From NCBI GenBank assembly GCA_026552835.1, contig JAPMTY010000012.1, forward strand, positions 1-21,128: 21,128 nucleotides of DNA, read 5' to 3'. The DNA comes from Candidatus Methanoperedens sp. (GTDB taxonomy: Archaea; Halobacteriota; Methanosarcinia; Methanosarcinales; Methanoperedenaceae). A program made the translations under genes and the position numbers. Positions 7,068 to 13,726 of the stretch are shown piece by piece; the stretch's first letter is position 1; every line of letters starts with the position of its first letter. Below the pieces are notes generated by a model. The model worked only from the letters and a program-made list of their open reading frames with translations, did not search any database and was not told the DNA's origin.

Positions 7068-7406
7068 ATGTATTTCGACCTCTTAATCAGATTTCTTATA
7101 GGCGGCGGAGTTATAGCCGGAACAACATGGATAGCAGAAGCATTTGACCCCAAACTCGGCGGCATCATTGCAACCATACCCTCGGCAACCATAGTAAGCC
7201 TGCTCATAGTCGGCAGTGCAGTCGGCGAAAATGCGGCTGTTGATTTTGCAAAAGGGCTAGTGCTGGGGAATATACCATGGTTTGCATATATATTCACAGT
7301 GATCCTGCTCACCCAGCGAATAGGACTTACCAAAAGCCTTGCTCTCGGTTTGCTTGTATGGGTTTTGCTTGTACCTGTGGCTTCCAGGCTTTCCCGGCTG
7401 GTATAA
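7068..7406 (+). CDS. small multi-pass membrane protein, GlpM/DUF3147-like
   Basis: The 112 residues form about four hydrophobic helices with short loops. The early GGGVIAGTTWIAEAFDPKLGGIIATIPSA stretch, in which a helix is followed by a GG-IIAT-PSA motif, resembles GlpM/DUF3147-type inner-membrane proteins. Function is unknown in that family. No ribosome-binding site is seen, but TTTATTATTATG lies about 30 bases before the ATG, consistent with a leaderless message. It is bracketed by palindrome arrays A and B, as if it were a separate module. The assignment to a named family is from memory of the pattern. Confidence 0.7.
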   Translation: MYFDLLIRFLIGGGVIAGTTWIAEAFDPKLGGIIATIPSATIVSLLIVGSAVGENAAVDFAKGLVLGNIPWFAYIFTVILLTQRIGLTKSLALGLLVWVLLVPVASRLSRLV

Positions 7407-7417
7407 TCTCTCGTATT

Positions 7418-7507
7418 CCGTAACGGAGTTTAGAGAACAAAACCCGTTACGGTGAATTTATTAAATAATCCCGTTACGGCAATTATTAAAAATTAATTCC
7501 GTTACGG
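7418..7507. repeat. CCGTWACGG array B (4 sites)
   Basis: Perfect 9-mers lie at 7418-7426, 7444-7452, 7471-7479 and 7499-7507, with steps of 26, 27 and 28 bp. The first has A at the centre and the other three have T, so the first points the opposite way. Spacers are AT-rich and differ in sequence. Confidence 0.8.
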
Positions 7508-7666
7508 AAATTCCATGTATTATTTTTATTCAAACCTCTTATTTTAATTTATGGCAAATCTTCGTTATTCATTCAACCATTTATAGCCATGTCATGGACT
7601 TTCCTGGTTTTCCGGGTAAAATCGTTAATTTCCCGGTCAAATAATCAAAAAACCGCTAAAAATTTC

Positions 7667-7702
7667 AAAAACTGCGTATAAGATATATTATACGCAGTTT
7701 TT
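7667..7702. repeat. dif-like perfect inverted repeat before the recombinase
   Basis: AAAAACTGCGTATAA (7667-7681) and its exact reverse complement (7688-7702) flank a 6-bp centre, GATATA. Read as 11-bp arms (ACTGCGTATAA, TTATACGCAGT) around 6 bp, this is the architecture of Xer dif sites. The ATAA/TTAT inner arm ends and the GTATA-like centre resemble the E. coli dif that I recall. The right arm runs into the TATA box of the recombinase gene (TTTATATA, 7700-7707). It could be a recombination site, an autoregulatory operator, or both. Confidence 0.65.
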
Positions 7703-7707
7703 ATATA
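7700..7707 (+). promoter_or_regulatory. TATA box of the recombinase gene
   Basis: TTTATATA begins 33 bases before the ATG at 7733, fitting a leaderless or very short-leader transcript. It overlaps the right arm of the dif-like palindrome, so binding there should block transcription. Confidence 0.5.
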
Positions 7708-7732
7708 CCAAGAAAGCCAAAATCAGAGTATT

Positions 7733-8569
7733 ATGACAGGTGAAATGCCATCAACATTAAAAAAACTTGAAACCGAGTTGAAACTCCGGGGATTTTCAAA
7801 GCAGACATCAAAGATGTACCTCTTCTACAACCGCAAGTTCCTTGAATATATAAAAAAATCCCCTGAAGAAATAATTGATGATGACATAAAGGAATTTCTT
7901 GGGTACAAAATTTCCGACCATTCGCTGTCAAACGCTTCAATTGCGTTGATAAAAGCATCACTGAAATTTTTTTATACCGACATGCTTGGAAAAAACCTGT
8001 CGCGAATAAAAACGCCAAAAGCATCGAAAAGGCTGCCTGTGGTCTTGAGCCGAAAAGAGATTAAAGATTTGCTTGATAATACTGAAAATGAAAAGCACAG
8101 GCTGCTAATCGAATTGCTATACTCAACGGGTCTCAGGCTTTCAGAATGTATTAACTTGAAATACTCAGATTTAGATCTGGATGAATATATTGGATGGGTA
8201 CGAATGGGAAAGGGTGCAAAAGATAGAATTTTTATTATCTCTGAGAGATTTAAAAATGACCTACTTGATTTTAAAGAAAAAACATGCCCTAAGAACGAAG
8301 ACTATGTTTTTACGGTAAATGGTAGGAAGATGTCCCCGCGAGGCATACAGTATGCAATAAAAGTATCTGCAAAACGTGCAGGTATTGAAAAAGATGTTCA
8401 TGTGCATACTCTAAGACATTCTTTTGCTACGCATCTGCTGGAGGATGGTATTGATATCAGGAAAATTCAAAAACTCTTAGGGCACTCGAATTTACAGACG
8501 ACGCAGATTTATACACAGGTGTCATCCGAAGAAATTAAGAAGATAAGAAGTCCACTAGATACACTCTAA
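7733..8569 (+). CDS. Xer/XerA-type tyrosine recombinase
   Basis: The 278-residue protein has the two-domain layout of archaeal Xer recombinases: an N-terminal SAM-like core-binding domain (about 5-85) and a catalytic domain (about 100-278). The full active site is visible: R135 (STGLRLSE), K160 (GKGAKDR), H225 and R228 (HTLRHSFATH), H251 ([11 protein letters not shown]) and nucleophile Y260. It is intact. A later Met at residue 5 is possible, but TATA spacing favours the first ATG. It may resolve chromosome dimers at a dif site, given the dif-like palindrome just upstream. It may instead drive a mobile module, given the nearby arrays, cargo gene and 3' remnant. The symbol xerA would be reasonable if orthology to the single-copy archaeal gene were shown. 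Confidence 0.88.
   Translation: MTGEMPSTLKKLETELKLRGFSKQTSKMYLFYNRKFLEYIKKSPEEIIDDDIKEFLGYKISDHSLSNASIALIKASLKFFYTDMLGKNLSRIKTPKASKRLPVVLSRKEIKDLLDNTENEKHRLLIELLYSTGLRLSECINLKYSDLDLDEYIGWVRMGKGAKDRIFIISERFKNDLLDFKEKTCPKNEDYVFTVNGRKMSPRGIQYAIKVSAKRAGIEKDVHVHTLRHSFATHLLEDGIDIRKIQKLLGHSNLQTTQIYTQVSSEEIKKIRSPLDTL
8480..8546 (+). repeat. 67-bp direct repeat, copy 1 (in the recombinase 3' end)
   Basis: These 67 bases are identical to 9674-9740. They code for the LGHS...Y active-site segment and the start of the C-terminal tail. Sequence on either side has diverged between the copies, mostly at third codon positions. Confidence 0.85.
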
Positions 8570-8573
8570 TATT

Positions 8574-8582
8574 GCGTAACGG
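8574..8582. repeat. single CCGTWACGG-like site C
   Basis: GCGTAACGG lies 5 bases after the recombinase stop, in the context ATATTGCGT(A/T)ACGGAAT. The same context follows the recombinase remnant at 9773, so this site is part of the duplicated unit. Confidence 0.65.
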
Positions 8583-8648
8583 AATGTATCACTTCAATTC
8601 CTATATCGAATCTCCATCTGGTATTCTTCATATTTTAAAGTCTTAAAA

Positions 8649-9509
8649 TTAAGTATCAGTAGAAGATTTATGCGACTCTTCCTCTTCCTTTAATTTAAGA
8701 CCGTTTAGTATAATTAATAAAAAATTGAAAAATGATAGATATTCTATTGTTATAAGCGGGTTTTCTAAATAAATATCCCGATGCAAAAATTGATTTCTGA
8801 TAGCATAAACAAAGCCGAGGAAAAGAGAGTGTATTCCGCGCTGTTCTGTGTCATCCCCCAATTCATAAGAGCCTGTTGCCAAAATTGGAGTGTCAGGAGA
8901 AAATACATTATTTATCAAATCAGCCCCATCTAAATCAATTCTTCCTGTGACTTCTTTTATTTCATTGAGAACCGCTATAATGCCATTTATTACAGTCTCT
9001 TTCATATGGTTACTAACAAAAGTATCTCTACACCTATCAATTAAAACGGGATGAAAATTTCTCAAATCAAATAAAGCACTCAATTCTTTTTTAGATAAAT
9101 CAGGGCATTCTTTATCCCTTGAAAGACTATTTAATGCCTTTTCGATTAATTTATTTTTATCTTTGGATCTTTTGAACTTATCAATAGCATCGTTCCACTC
9201 TTGAATCTCTTCCTCATTTAAATACTTGATATTTTCTTCACTTAATATTCTCTGAGTTTTTATAAATGCATAAATTTTATCTTCTGGTATTCCAACATCT
9301 CTAAAAGTCTTAACCGTTCTAGAGGTCCATTCATATTCAGATTCCTTTTCTAAAAAGGGAATTAGTCTAGAATCTAAAATATGAGATTTATTACAAAAAT
9401 AAATAAATATATTATTTAAATCTTCACTAATTGGAATTGTTTTCCCAATTGGTTCTGGAAATATTTTTGAACGCGGTTTGATCTTAGTTTTACTATTTTT
9501 TTTAGTCAT
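8649..9509 (-). CDS. HEPN-like / Ymh (TIGR02391-like) protein, possible defence RNase
   Basis: The ATG at 9509 gives 286 residues. The N-terminal half is charged and helical with no recognised domain. The C-terminal half matches the pattern I know as TIGR02391/'Hypoth_Ymh': LRNFHPVLIDRC, a helix, then GRIDLDGADLINNVFS, and finally EQRGIHSLFLGFVYAIRN. It ends in RNQFLH, an Rx4H motif like the catalytic motif of HEPN ribonucleases (R238 and H243 from this start). HEPN proteins often act as toxins or abortive-infection effectors. No antitoxin is seen next to it. The gene is much more AT-rich than its neighbours. It sits between the recombinase and a recombinase remnant, so it was probably acquired. 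RNase activity is inferred. Confidence 0.7.
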   Translation of the reverse strand: MTKKNSKTKIKPRSKIFPEPIGKTIPISEDLNNIFIYFCNKSHILDSRLIPFLEKESEYEWTSRTVKTFRDVGIPEDKIYAFIKTQRILSEENIKYLNEEEIQEWNDAIDKFKRSKDKNKLIEKALNSLSRDKECPDLSKKELSALFDLRNFHPVLIDRCRDTFVSNHMKETVINGIIAVLNEIKEVTGRIDLDGADLINNVFSPDTPILATGSYELGDDTEQRGIHSLFLGFVYAIRNQFLHRDIYLENPLITIEYLSFFNFLLIILNGLKLKEEEESHKSSTDT

Positions 9510-9613
9510 TAACAAAATTTCCTAATGATTTATTAAATTTAGTAGATTACGTTTTAGATATTAATATTACAAACTAACTTAAATATTCTGTGATGAACAA
9601 AATAAAAAATAAA

Positions 9614-9763
9614 TCGTTCGCTACACACCTGCTTGAAAACGGCGTGGATATCAGGAAAATACAAAAGCTCCTCGGGCACTCGAATTTACAGACGACGCAG
9701 ATTTATACACAGGTGTCATCCGAAGAAATTAAGAAGATAAAAAGCCCGCTGGATATGTTATGA
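9614..9763 (+). pseudogene. 3' remnant of a Xer-type recombinase gene
   Basis: The frame from 9614 codes for [20 protein letters not shown], then [18 protein letters not shown] and a similar tail ending PLDML-stop. This matches the last 49 residues of the recombinase at 7733-8569, so the core-binding domain and the R, K and HxxR residues are missing. An in-frame ATG at 9593 would give a 56-residue product, but its TATA-like sequence is too close (about 14 bases) for normal initiation, so a pseudogene is preferred. The stop differs from the intact copy (TGA rather than TAA). It is followed, like the intact copy, by a CCGTWACGG-like site. Confidence 0.85.
9674..9740 (+). repeat. 67-bp direct repeat, copy 2 (in the recombinase remnant)
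   Basis: Identical at all 67 positions to 8480-8546 and 1194 bp away from it. The pair flanks the HEPN-like gene. Confidence 0.85.
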
Positions 9764-9772
9764 ATTTATATT

Positions 9773-9862
9773 GCGTTACGGAATATTTTGGCGAATATCC
9801 CGTAACGGATTTATATCTACTAAATACCGTAACGGAATATACTCATTAATTTTCCGTAACGG
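9773..9862. repeat. CCGTWACGG array D (4 sites)
   Basis: Sites lie at 9773-9781 (GCGTTACGG), 9800-9808, 9827-9835 and 9854-9862 (all CCGTAACGG), spaced exactly 27 bp three times. The 18-bp spacers are AT-rich and different. The array runs from the end of the recombinase remnant to the 3' side of small-RNA-like element 2. Confidence 0.82.
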
Positions 9863-9886
9863 CATTAAATTCGTGATTATGAGGAG

Positions 9887-9948
9887 TTGTGGGCAGAAAG
9901 GGATTATGGTGGTGGTATGTAAAAAAAGTTGCTTTTCTGCCCACGCAA
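9887..9948 (-). ncRNA. candidate structured small RNA, copy 2
   Basis: Read on the minus strand, GTGGGCAGAAA pairs with TTTCTGCCCAC (11 bp; plus-strand 9934-9944 and 9889-9899). The pyrimidine-rich loop holds CATACCACCA (plus-strand 9910-9919, complement). Stem core, loop core and upstream sequence match the element at 4443-4495, but the arm ends differ: extra pairs lie inside the stem here and outside it there. A TATA-like TATAAATA lies about 30 bases before the stem. The plus strand carries no convincing gene. The element is bracketed by arrays D and E. Confidence 0.5.
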
Positions 9949-9970
9949 TTCGTGTATATACGAACGATAG

Positions 9971-9980
9971 TATTTATAGT
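9971..9980 (-). promoter_or_regulatory. TATA box of small-RNA-like element 2
   Basis: On the minus strand this reads ACTATAAATA, about 30 bases before the closing stem, matching the TATA position in copy 1. Confidence 0.5.
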
Positions 9981-10021
9981 TTACGGGTGATGTAAAATAT
10001 CACCAGGTTTTCAATCAATTT

Positions 10022-10081
10022 CCGTAACGGGAATCTTTGATAAAAATACCGTAACGGCATCTTTATATATTCCCGTAACGC
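10022..10081. repeat. CCGTWACGG array E (3 sites)
   Basis: Sites lie at 10022-10030, 10049-10057 (both CCGTAACGG) and 10073-10081 (CCGTAACGC), with steps of 27 and 24 bp. The last one falls between the TATA box (TTTATATA, 10062-10069) and the ATG at 10095, so a protein bound there would cover the start of transcription. Confidence 0.8.
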
Positions 10082-10094
10082 AGTAAGTATCATT

Positions 10095-10325
10095 ATGGCG
10101 GAACGAAAATACACACGGTGGAAAAAATGCCTGCTATGCGGCGATTTTGTGAAACTCATGTTTCCCGAGGATGCGAAAAACATGCTTATCGTATATGAGC
10201 CTCTGGAAGGCATGAGCAACGAATCAAAGAACTGGAAAAAGAAGCAGCTCGGATACATCCACAGGGCATGCCTTGAAAAAGCCGGCTCAAAGAATAATGT
10301 GTCGGATGACAGCGGGGTCGTATAG
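10095..10325 (+). CDS. small Cys/His protein, probable zinc binder, upstream of UbiD-like gene
   Basis: This 76-residue basic protein has CLLC near residue 13 and HRAC near residue 56, a CxxC...HxxC arrangement typical of a single zinc knuckle. No known family is recognised. A TATA box (TTTATATA) lies 33 bases upstream and palindrome array E covers the promoter. The stop TAG overlaps the GTG start of the UbiD-like gene by one base, so the two are translationally coupled. It may be a small partner or regulator of the decarboxylase, but that is inference from position only. The C-terminus (KNNVSDDSGVV) looks disordered. Confidence 0.7.
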   Translation: MAERKYTRWKKCLLCGDFVKLMFPEDAKNMLIVYEPLEGMSNESKNWKKKQLGYIHRACLEKAGSKNNVSDDSGVV

Positions 10326-11770
10326 TGGCGTACAAAGATTTACGCGAATTCATCGAAGTACTCGAAAAAAAAGGGCTGCTCAGACGCATAAAAACCGAAG
10401 TAAGCGCCGAGCTTGAGATAACCGAAATCCTGGACAGGGTTGTAAAAAATAACGGCCCTGCGCTGTTATTCGAGAATGTCAAAGGCTATAACCACCCGGT
10501 TTTTGCCAACGCTTTCGGCACAATGGAACGAATGTGCCTTGCTCTTGGCGTCAATAACCTTGATGAAATCGGCGAGCGAATCCGGAACCTGCTGGAATTC
10601 GAAGCGCCGTCAAGCCTCTGGGAAGGTATCAAGATGATTCCGAAAGTTGCAGAGATTACTTCCTTCCCTCCAAAGCATGTAAACAGCGGGCCATGCAAGG
10701 AAGTCATTCTAAGAGATGGCTTTTCGCTTGATGATTTTCCGGTATTGAAATGCTGGCCAGGGGACGGCGGGCGGTTTATCACTCTGCCTCTTGTTTTCAC
10801 AAAAAACCAAAAAACCGGGAAGCAGAACGTTGGGATGTACAGGATGCAGGTCTATGACGGCAAAACAACAGGCATGCACTGGCATATCCATAAACACGGC
10901 GCGCGGGATTATGCGGATGCGGCGGAAGATGGAAAAATAGAGGTCGCCGTCGCCATCGGCGCCGACCCGGCTGTTGTGTATTCAGCCACTGCGCCGCTGC
11001 CCGATAATATCGATGAGATGATGTTCGCAGGTTTTCTTCGAAAGAAGAACGTTGAGCTTGTCAAATGCGAAACCATTGACCTCTATGTGCCTGCTCATGC
11101 AGAGATAATACTTGAAGGATACGTGGATGGAAAGGAACGGCGCGTTGAGGGTCCTTTCGGTGACCATACGGGCTATTATTCGCTTGCTGATGAATTCCCT
11201 GTGTTCCACATAACCTGCATCACCCATCGCAAAAACCCGATTTATCACGCAACAGTTGTTGGAATCCCGCCGATGGAAGATGCGTATCTTGGCAAAGCAA
11301 CGGAAAGGATATTCCTTCCTCTCATGAAGACCCAGCTTCCCGAAATCGTTGACATCAATTTGCCGGTTGAAGCCGTGTTCCACAACCTTTGCATTGTGTC
11401 AATAAAAAAGCGGTATCCGGGTCATGCTAAAAAGGTCATGTTCGCGCTCTGGGGAATGGGCCAGATGATGTTCGCAAAGACAATTATCGTGCTGGATGAC
11501 GACGTGAACGTGCAGGATATGAAAGAAGTACTCTGGGCGACAACTACGCGCATGGACCCGGCGGCGGATGTCACGATAATCGACAGGGCGCCAACCGATA
11601 CACTTGACCATGCCTCACCGCTGCCGAATCTTGGCTCAAAAATGGGTATAGATGCTACGCGGAAGGGGAAGGATGAGGGCTTCAACAGGGAATGGCCTGA
11701 CGTTTTAATTATGGATGAAAAAGTGAAAGCGCGCGTGGATAAGATATGGAAAGAGCTTGGAGCGGATTAA
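10325..11770 (+). CDS. UbiD family prenylated-FMN decarboxylase (menaquinone pathway candidate)
   Basis: The 481-residue protein is a full-length UbiD-type decarboxylase that would use prenylated FMN. Visible landmarks are the N-terminal DLREFIEVLEKKGLLRRI, the flavin-binding stretch NVGMYRMQVYDG with MHWHIHKHGARDY after it, and the catalytic region RRVEGPFGDHTGYY, with the Glu and Asp expected for the E-R-E type active site. The GTG start overlaps the upstream stop (TAGTG). A UbiA-like prenyltransferase lies 1.1 kb downstream. In archaea with menaquinone, UbiD-like and UbiA-like enzymes serve the late futalosine route (MqnL and MqnP), the likeliest role. Other aromatic or acrylic acid substrates are possible, and no UbiX-like flavin prenyltransferase is in the window. 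Confidence 0.88.
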   Translation: MAYKDLREFIEVLEKKGLLRRIKTEVSAELEITEILDRVVKNNGPALLFENVKGYNHPVFANAFGTMERMCLALGVNNLDEIGERIRNLLEFEAPSSLWEGIKMIPKVAEITSFPPKHVNSGPCKEVILRDGFSLDDFPVLKCWPGDGGRFITLPLVFTKNQKTGKQNVGMYRMQVYDGKTTGMHWHIHKHGARDYADAAEDGKIEVAVAIGADPAVVYSATAPLPDNIDEMMFAGFLRKKNVELVKCETIDLYVPAHAEIILEGYVDGKERRVEGPFGDHTGYYSLADEFPVFHITCITHRKNPIYHATVVGIPPMEDAYLGKATERIFLPLMKTQLPEIVDINLPVEAVFHNLCIVSIKKRYPGHAKKVMFALWGMGQMMFAKTIIVLDDDVNVQDMKEVLWATTTRMDPAADVTIIDRAPTDTLDHASPLPNLGSKMGIDATRKGKDEGFNREWPDVLIMDEKVKARVDKIWKELGAD

Positions 11771-11787
11771 AGACTGGGGATTTTGCG

Positions 11788-12003
11788 TTAAATGGTATTG
11801 GGAGGATACAGTATAGCGCCGATGTCATGCCGGATTTTCTCCATTAAGGCAGAAAGCCTTCCCTCGATACACTTTATGTAGATATACGGAATTATAAGAA
11901 AAAGTACGATTATCAGGAATATCTTCACTATCAAGAGGAAAGGAGGATTCGGGCTTTCCCACTCCGGATACAGTTTCCTGAGGAGTTCATAGTTTACCGA
12001 CAT
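11788..12003 (-). CDS. small single-span membrane protein
   Basis: From the ATG at 12003 the protein has 71 residues. It has a short polar N-terminus (MSVNYELLRKLYPEWESPNPP), one long hydrophobic helix (FLLIVKIFLIIVLFLIIPYIYI) and a charged tail. It resembles no family that I recognise. There is no clear ribosome-binding site; a TATA-like TATTTATG lies about 35 bases upstream. It is convergent with the UbiD-like gene (17 bases between the ends) and upstream of no other gene on its strand. The composition suggests a real membrane peptide, but small hydrophobic frames can arise by chance. Confidence 0.5.
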   Translation of the reverse strand: MSVNYELLRKLYPEWESPNPPFLLIVKIFLIIVLFLIIPYIYIKCIEGRLSALMEKIRHDIGAILYPPNTI

Positions 12004-12044
12004 CAAAAATAATTTATTTTTACAGCATAAATAGTTTGCTATCC

Positions 12045-12809
12045 CTAATCCCTGCTCAGGTCTTCCCCGCCGTGGTATATCTGCTGTGCTGAATTGTAGA
12101 TATCTTCCATGCCCGCGCCGTAAGTCGATGATACAGGAATTAAATTCTGGCTTACTCCAAATGATTTAAGGGCAGACAGAAACTCTATGCTCAACTGGCT
12201 TCGCATGGTTGGCCGTTCGCTATTGATTGCGCCGTCAAGCGCCATTAAATCCCTGCTCCAGCCCGATATTTCCCCGCGTTCTTCCTCAGAAAGCAAATCG
12301 GATTTTGTGAGAATATTGAGGAAAGGCACATTGAATCTCACCTGGATAGAAGCTTGCTGGAGCATCAATGAAATAAAACCGGAGGGAGTTCTTGATATTA
12401 TAGGATCATAAAGAAAGCCGATTATCGACTTATCTGCGCCAAAAGCATCGACCAGGTATTTTCCGGATTGCCGCAGCACGAATAATTCCATCTGCCCGGG
12501 CGTGTCAAATATGACATAATCTGTTTCAAAGCTTTCGATAATATCTTTCATTTCATTAATATTCATGGCGAGCATATCGGCAGCGATTATCTGCGCGCCG
12601 TTTGGCCCGACACCATGTTCTTTCATAATATCGCGCAATTTTATCCAGTCCCTGATGTCCACATCAGGAACATAAGGCGCATTTTCAATGCCCGGGTCGA
12701 GGTTCACCGTAATCGCATCATACCCATGGTTCTGCATCCATCCCAGGTATGCGCCTGTCAGCGAGGATTTGCCGCTTCCCGCAGAGCCGATAAAGTAAAG
12801 GTTAATCAT
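12045..12809 (-). CDS. GPN-loop GTPase
   Basis: The 254-residue protein begins directly with the P-loop (GSAGSGKSS, residues 8-16). It has the defining Gly-Pro-Asn insertion (GPN, 68-70), the G3 box DTPGQ (102-106) and the G4 box TKSD (168-171). GPN GTPases are dimeric; in eukaryotes they assist RNA polymerase assembly, and the single archaeal form is of uncertain role. All nucleotide-binding motifs are intact and the length is normal. It is divergent from the UbiA-like gene with about 45 bases between the starts, so the two share a promoter region. Confidence 0.93.
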   Translation of the reverse strand: MINLYFIGSAGSGKSSLTGAYLGWMQNHGYDAITVNLDPGIENAPYVPDVDIRDWIKLRDIMKEHGVGPNGAQIIAADMLAMNINEMKDIIESFETDYVIFDTPGQMELFVLRQSGKYLVDAFGADKSIIGFLYDPIISRTPSGFISLMLQQASIQVRFNVPFLNILTKSDLLSEEERGEISGWSRDLMALDGAINSERPTMRSQLSIEFLSALKSFGVSQNLIPVSSTYGAGMEDIYNSAQQIYHGGEDLSRD

Positions 12810-12853
12810 TTGTATCAGGGTGATAATATCGGTGATAAGAGAAAAGATTTGTG

Positions 12854-13726
12854 ATGCTTCAAAAACTTAAATTATACGCTGATTTTGTGGTTCTCAAGCA
12901 TAGCCTGTTCGCCATCCCATTTGCATATCTCGGCGCTTTCCTTGCGAGCAGGGGGGTTCCTGAACTTCGCATTCTTTTCTGGGTCGGGCTTGCGTTCATA
13001 GGCGCGAGGAGCGCTGCGATGGCGCTGAATAACCTGGTTGACAGGGATATAGATGCGAAAAACCCGAGGACTGCGAATCGTGAACTGCCATCAGGAAGAA
13101 TAAAGTTGCATGAGGTATGGGGAATAATCCTGGTTTCCTACGTCCTGCTGTTCTATTCAGCGTACAAACTAAACCCGCTGTGCCTTGCACTTTCGCCCAT
13201 TATTCCCATTACGTCAATCATCTATCCGTATCTTAAAAGGTTTACACCACTCCCGCATTTCGTCCTCGGGCTTAATCTCGGTTATGCTCCCGTGGGGGGC
13301 TGGCTTGCGGTAACCGGCATATTCAATATCCCATTCGGCGCGCCTGAACTTGCGATGCTGCTATTGCTCTTTGCTGTCACTTTGTGGGTCGCGGGGTTTG
13401 ATATGATATACTCGCTTCAGGACCTTGATTTTGATAAGAAAGAAGGGCTTTATTCAGTGCCGACAGTATTCGGGGTAAAGTCGGCGCTCGGATTGTCGTT
13501 TGCTGCGCATGTTTTGATGCTGGCGCTGCTTGTCGGGTTGATGTTTGTGCTGAAGCTCGGGGTTGTTTTTAAGGTTGGGCTGGTGGTTATTGCATTGCTG
13601 ATATGGTATGAGCATACGCTTGTGAAGGCTGATAATTTTGAGAATATTCCGGTAGCATTCTTTAATGTGAATGCGGCGGTGAGTTTGTGCATGCTGGCGT
13701 TTACGGTGGGAGATGTGCTTTCGTAA
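12854..13726 (+). CDS. UbiA family prenyltransferase (MqnP-like candidate)
   Basis: The 290-residue protein is an integral membrane prenyltransferase with about eight or nine helices. The two diphosphate/Mg sites of the family are intact: N59xxxD63xxxD67 in NNLVDRDIDAK and Y186xxxD190xxxD194 in YSLQDLDFDKK. The RELPSG motif follows the first. It attaches a polyprenyl chain to an aromatic acid. With the UbiD-like enzyme nearby, the substrate is most likely the dihydroxynaphthoate of the futalosine menaquinone route. A GTG codon directly before this ATG (12851) could be the start instead. GGTGAT (12831-12836) is rather far upstream to be a clean ribosome-binding site. Other UbiA relatives such as geranylgeranylglyceryl-phosphate or haem O enzymes fit less well. 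Confidence 0.88.
   Translation: MLQKLKLYADFVVLKHSLFAIPFAYLGAFLASRGVPELRILFWVGLAFIGARSAAMALNNLVDRDIDAKNPRTANRELPSGRIKLHEVWGIILVSYVLLFYSAYKLNPLCLALSPIIPITSIIYPYLKRFTPLPHFVLGLNLGYAPVGGWLAVTGIFNIPFGAPELAMLLLLFAVTLWVAGFDMIYSLQDLDFDKKEGLYSVPTVFGVKSALGLSFAAHVLMLALLVGLMFVLKLGVVFKVGLVVIALLIWYEHTLVKADNFENIPVAFFNVNAAVSLCMLAFTVGDVLS

Larger units (their letters stand above)
7407..7732. other. intergenic region with array B and stacked palindromes
   Basis: No gene is seen in these 326 bases. They hold array B (7418-7507), then three dyad sequences in front of the recombinase: CCATGTCATGG (7587-7597), CCGGG...CCCGG (7612-7636) and the long dif-like palindrome (7667-7702). The order suggests a control and recombination region for the downstream recombinase. 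Confidence 0.6.

Noticed and set aside
9771..9995. 74-codon plus-strand ORF over array D and the small-RNA-like element
   Set aside because: Its repeated RNG(I/F) residues come from translating 27-bp-spaced CCGTAACGG sites; 27 is a multiple of three, so the frame stays open by accident.
9773..10081. CRISPR array
   Set aside because: The repeat is only 9 bp and palindromic, spacers are 15-19 bp and AT-rich, and no cas gene is present.
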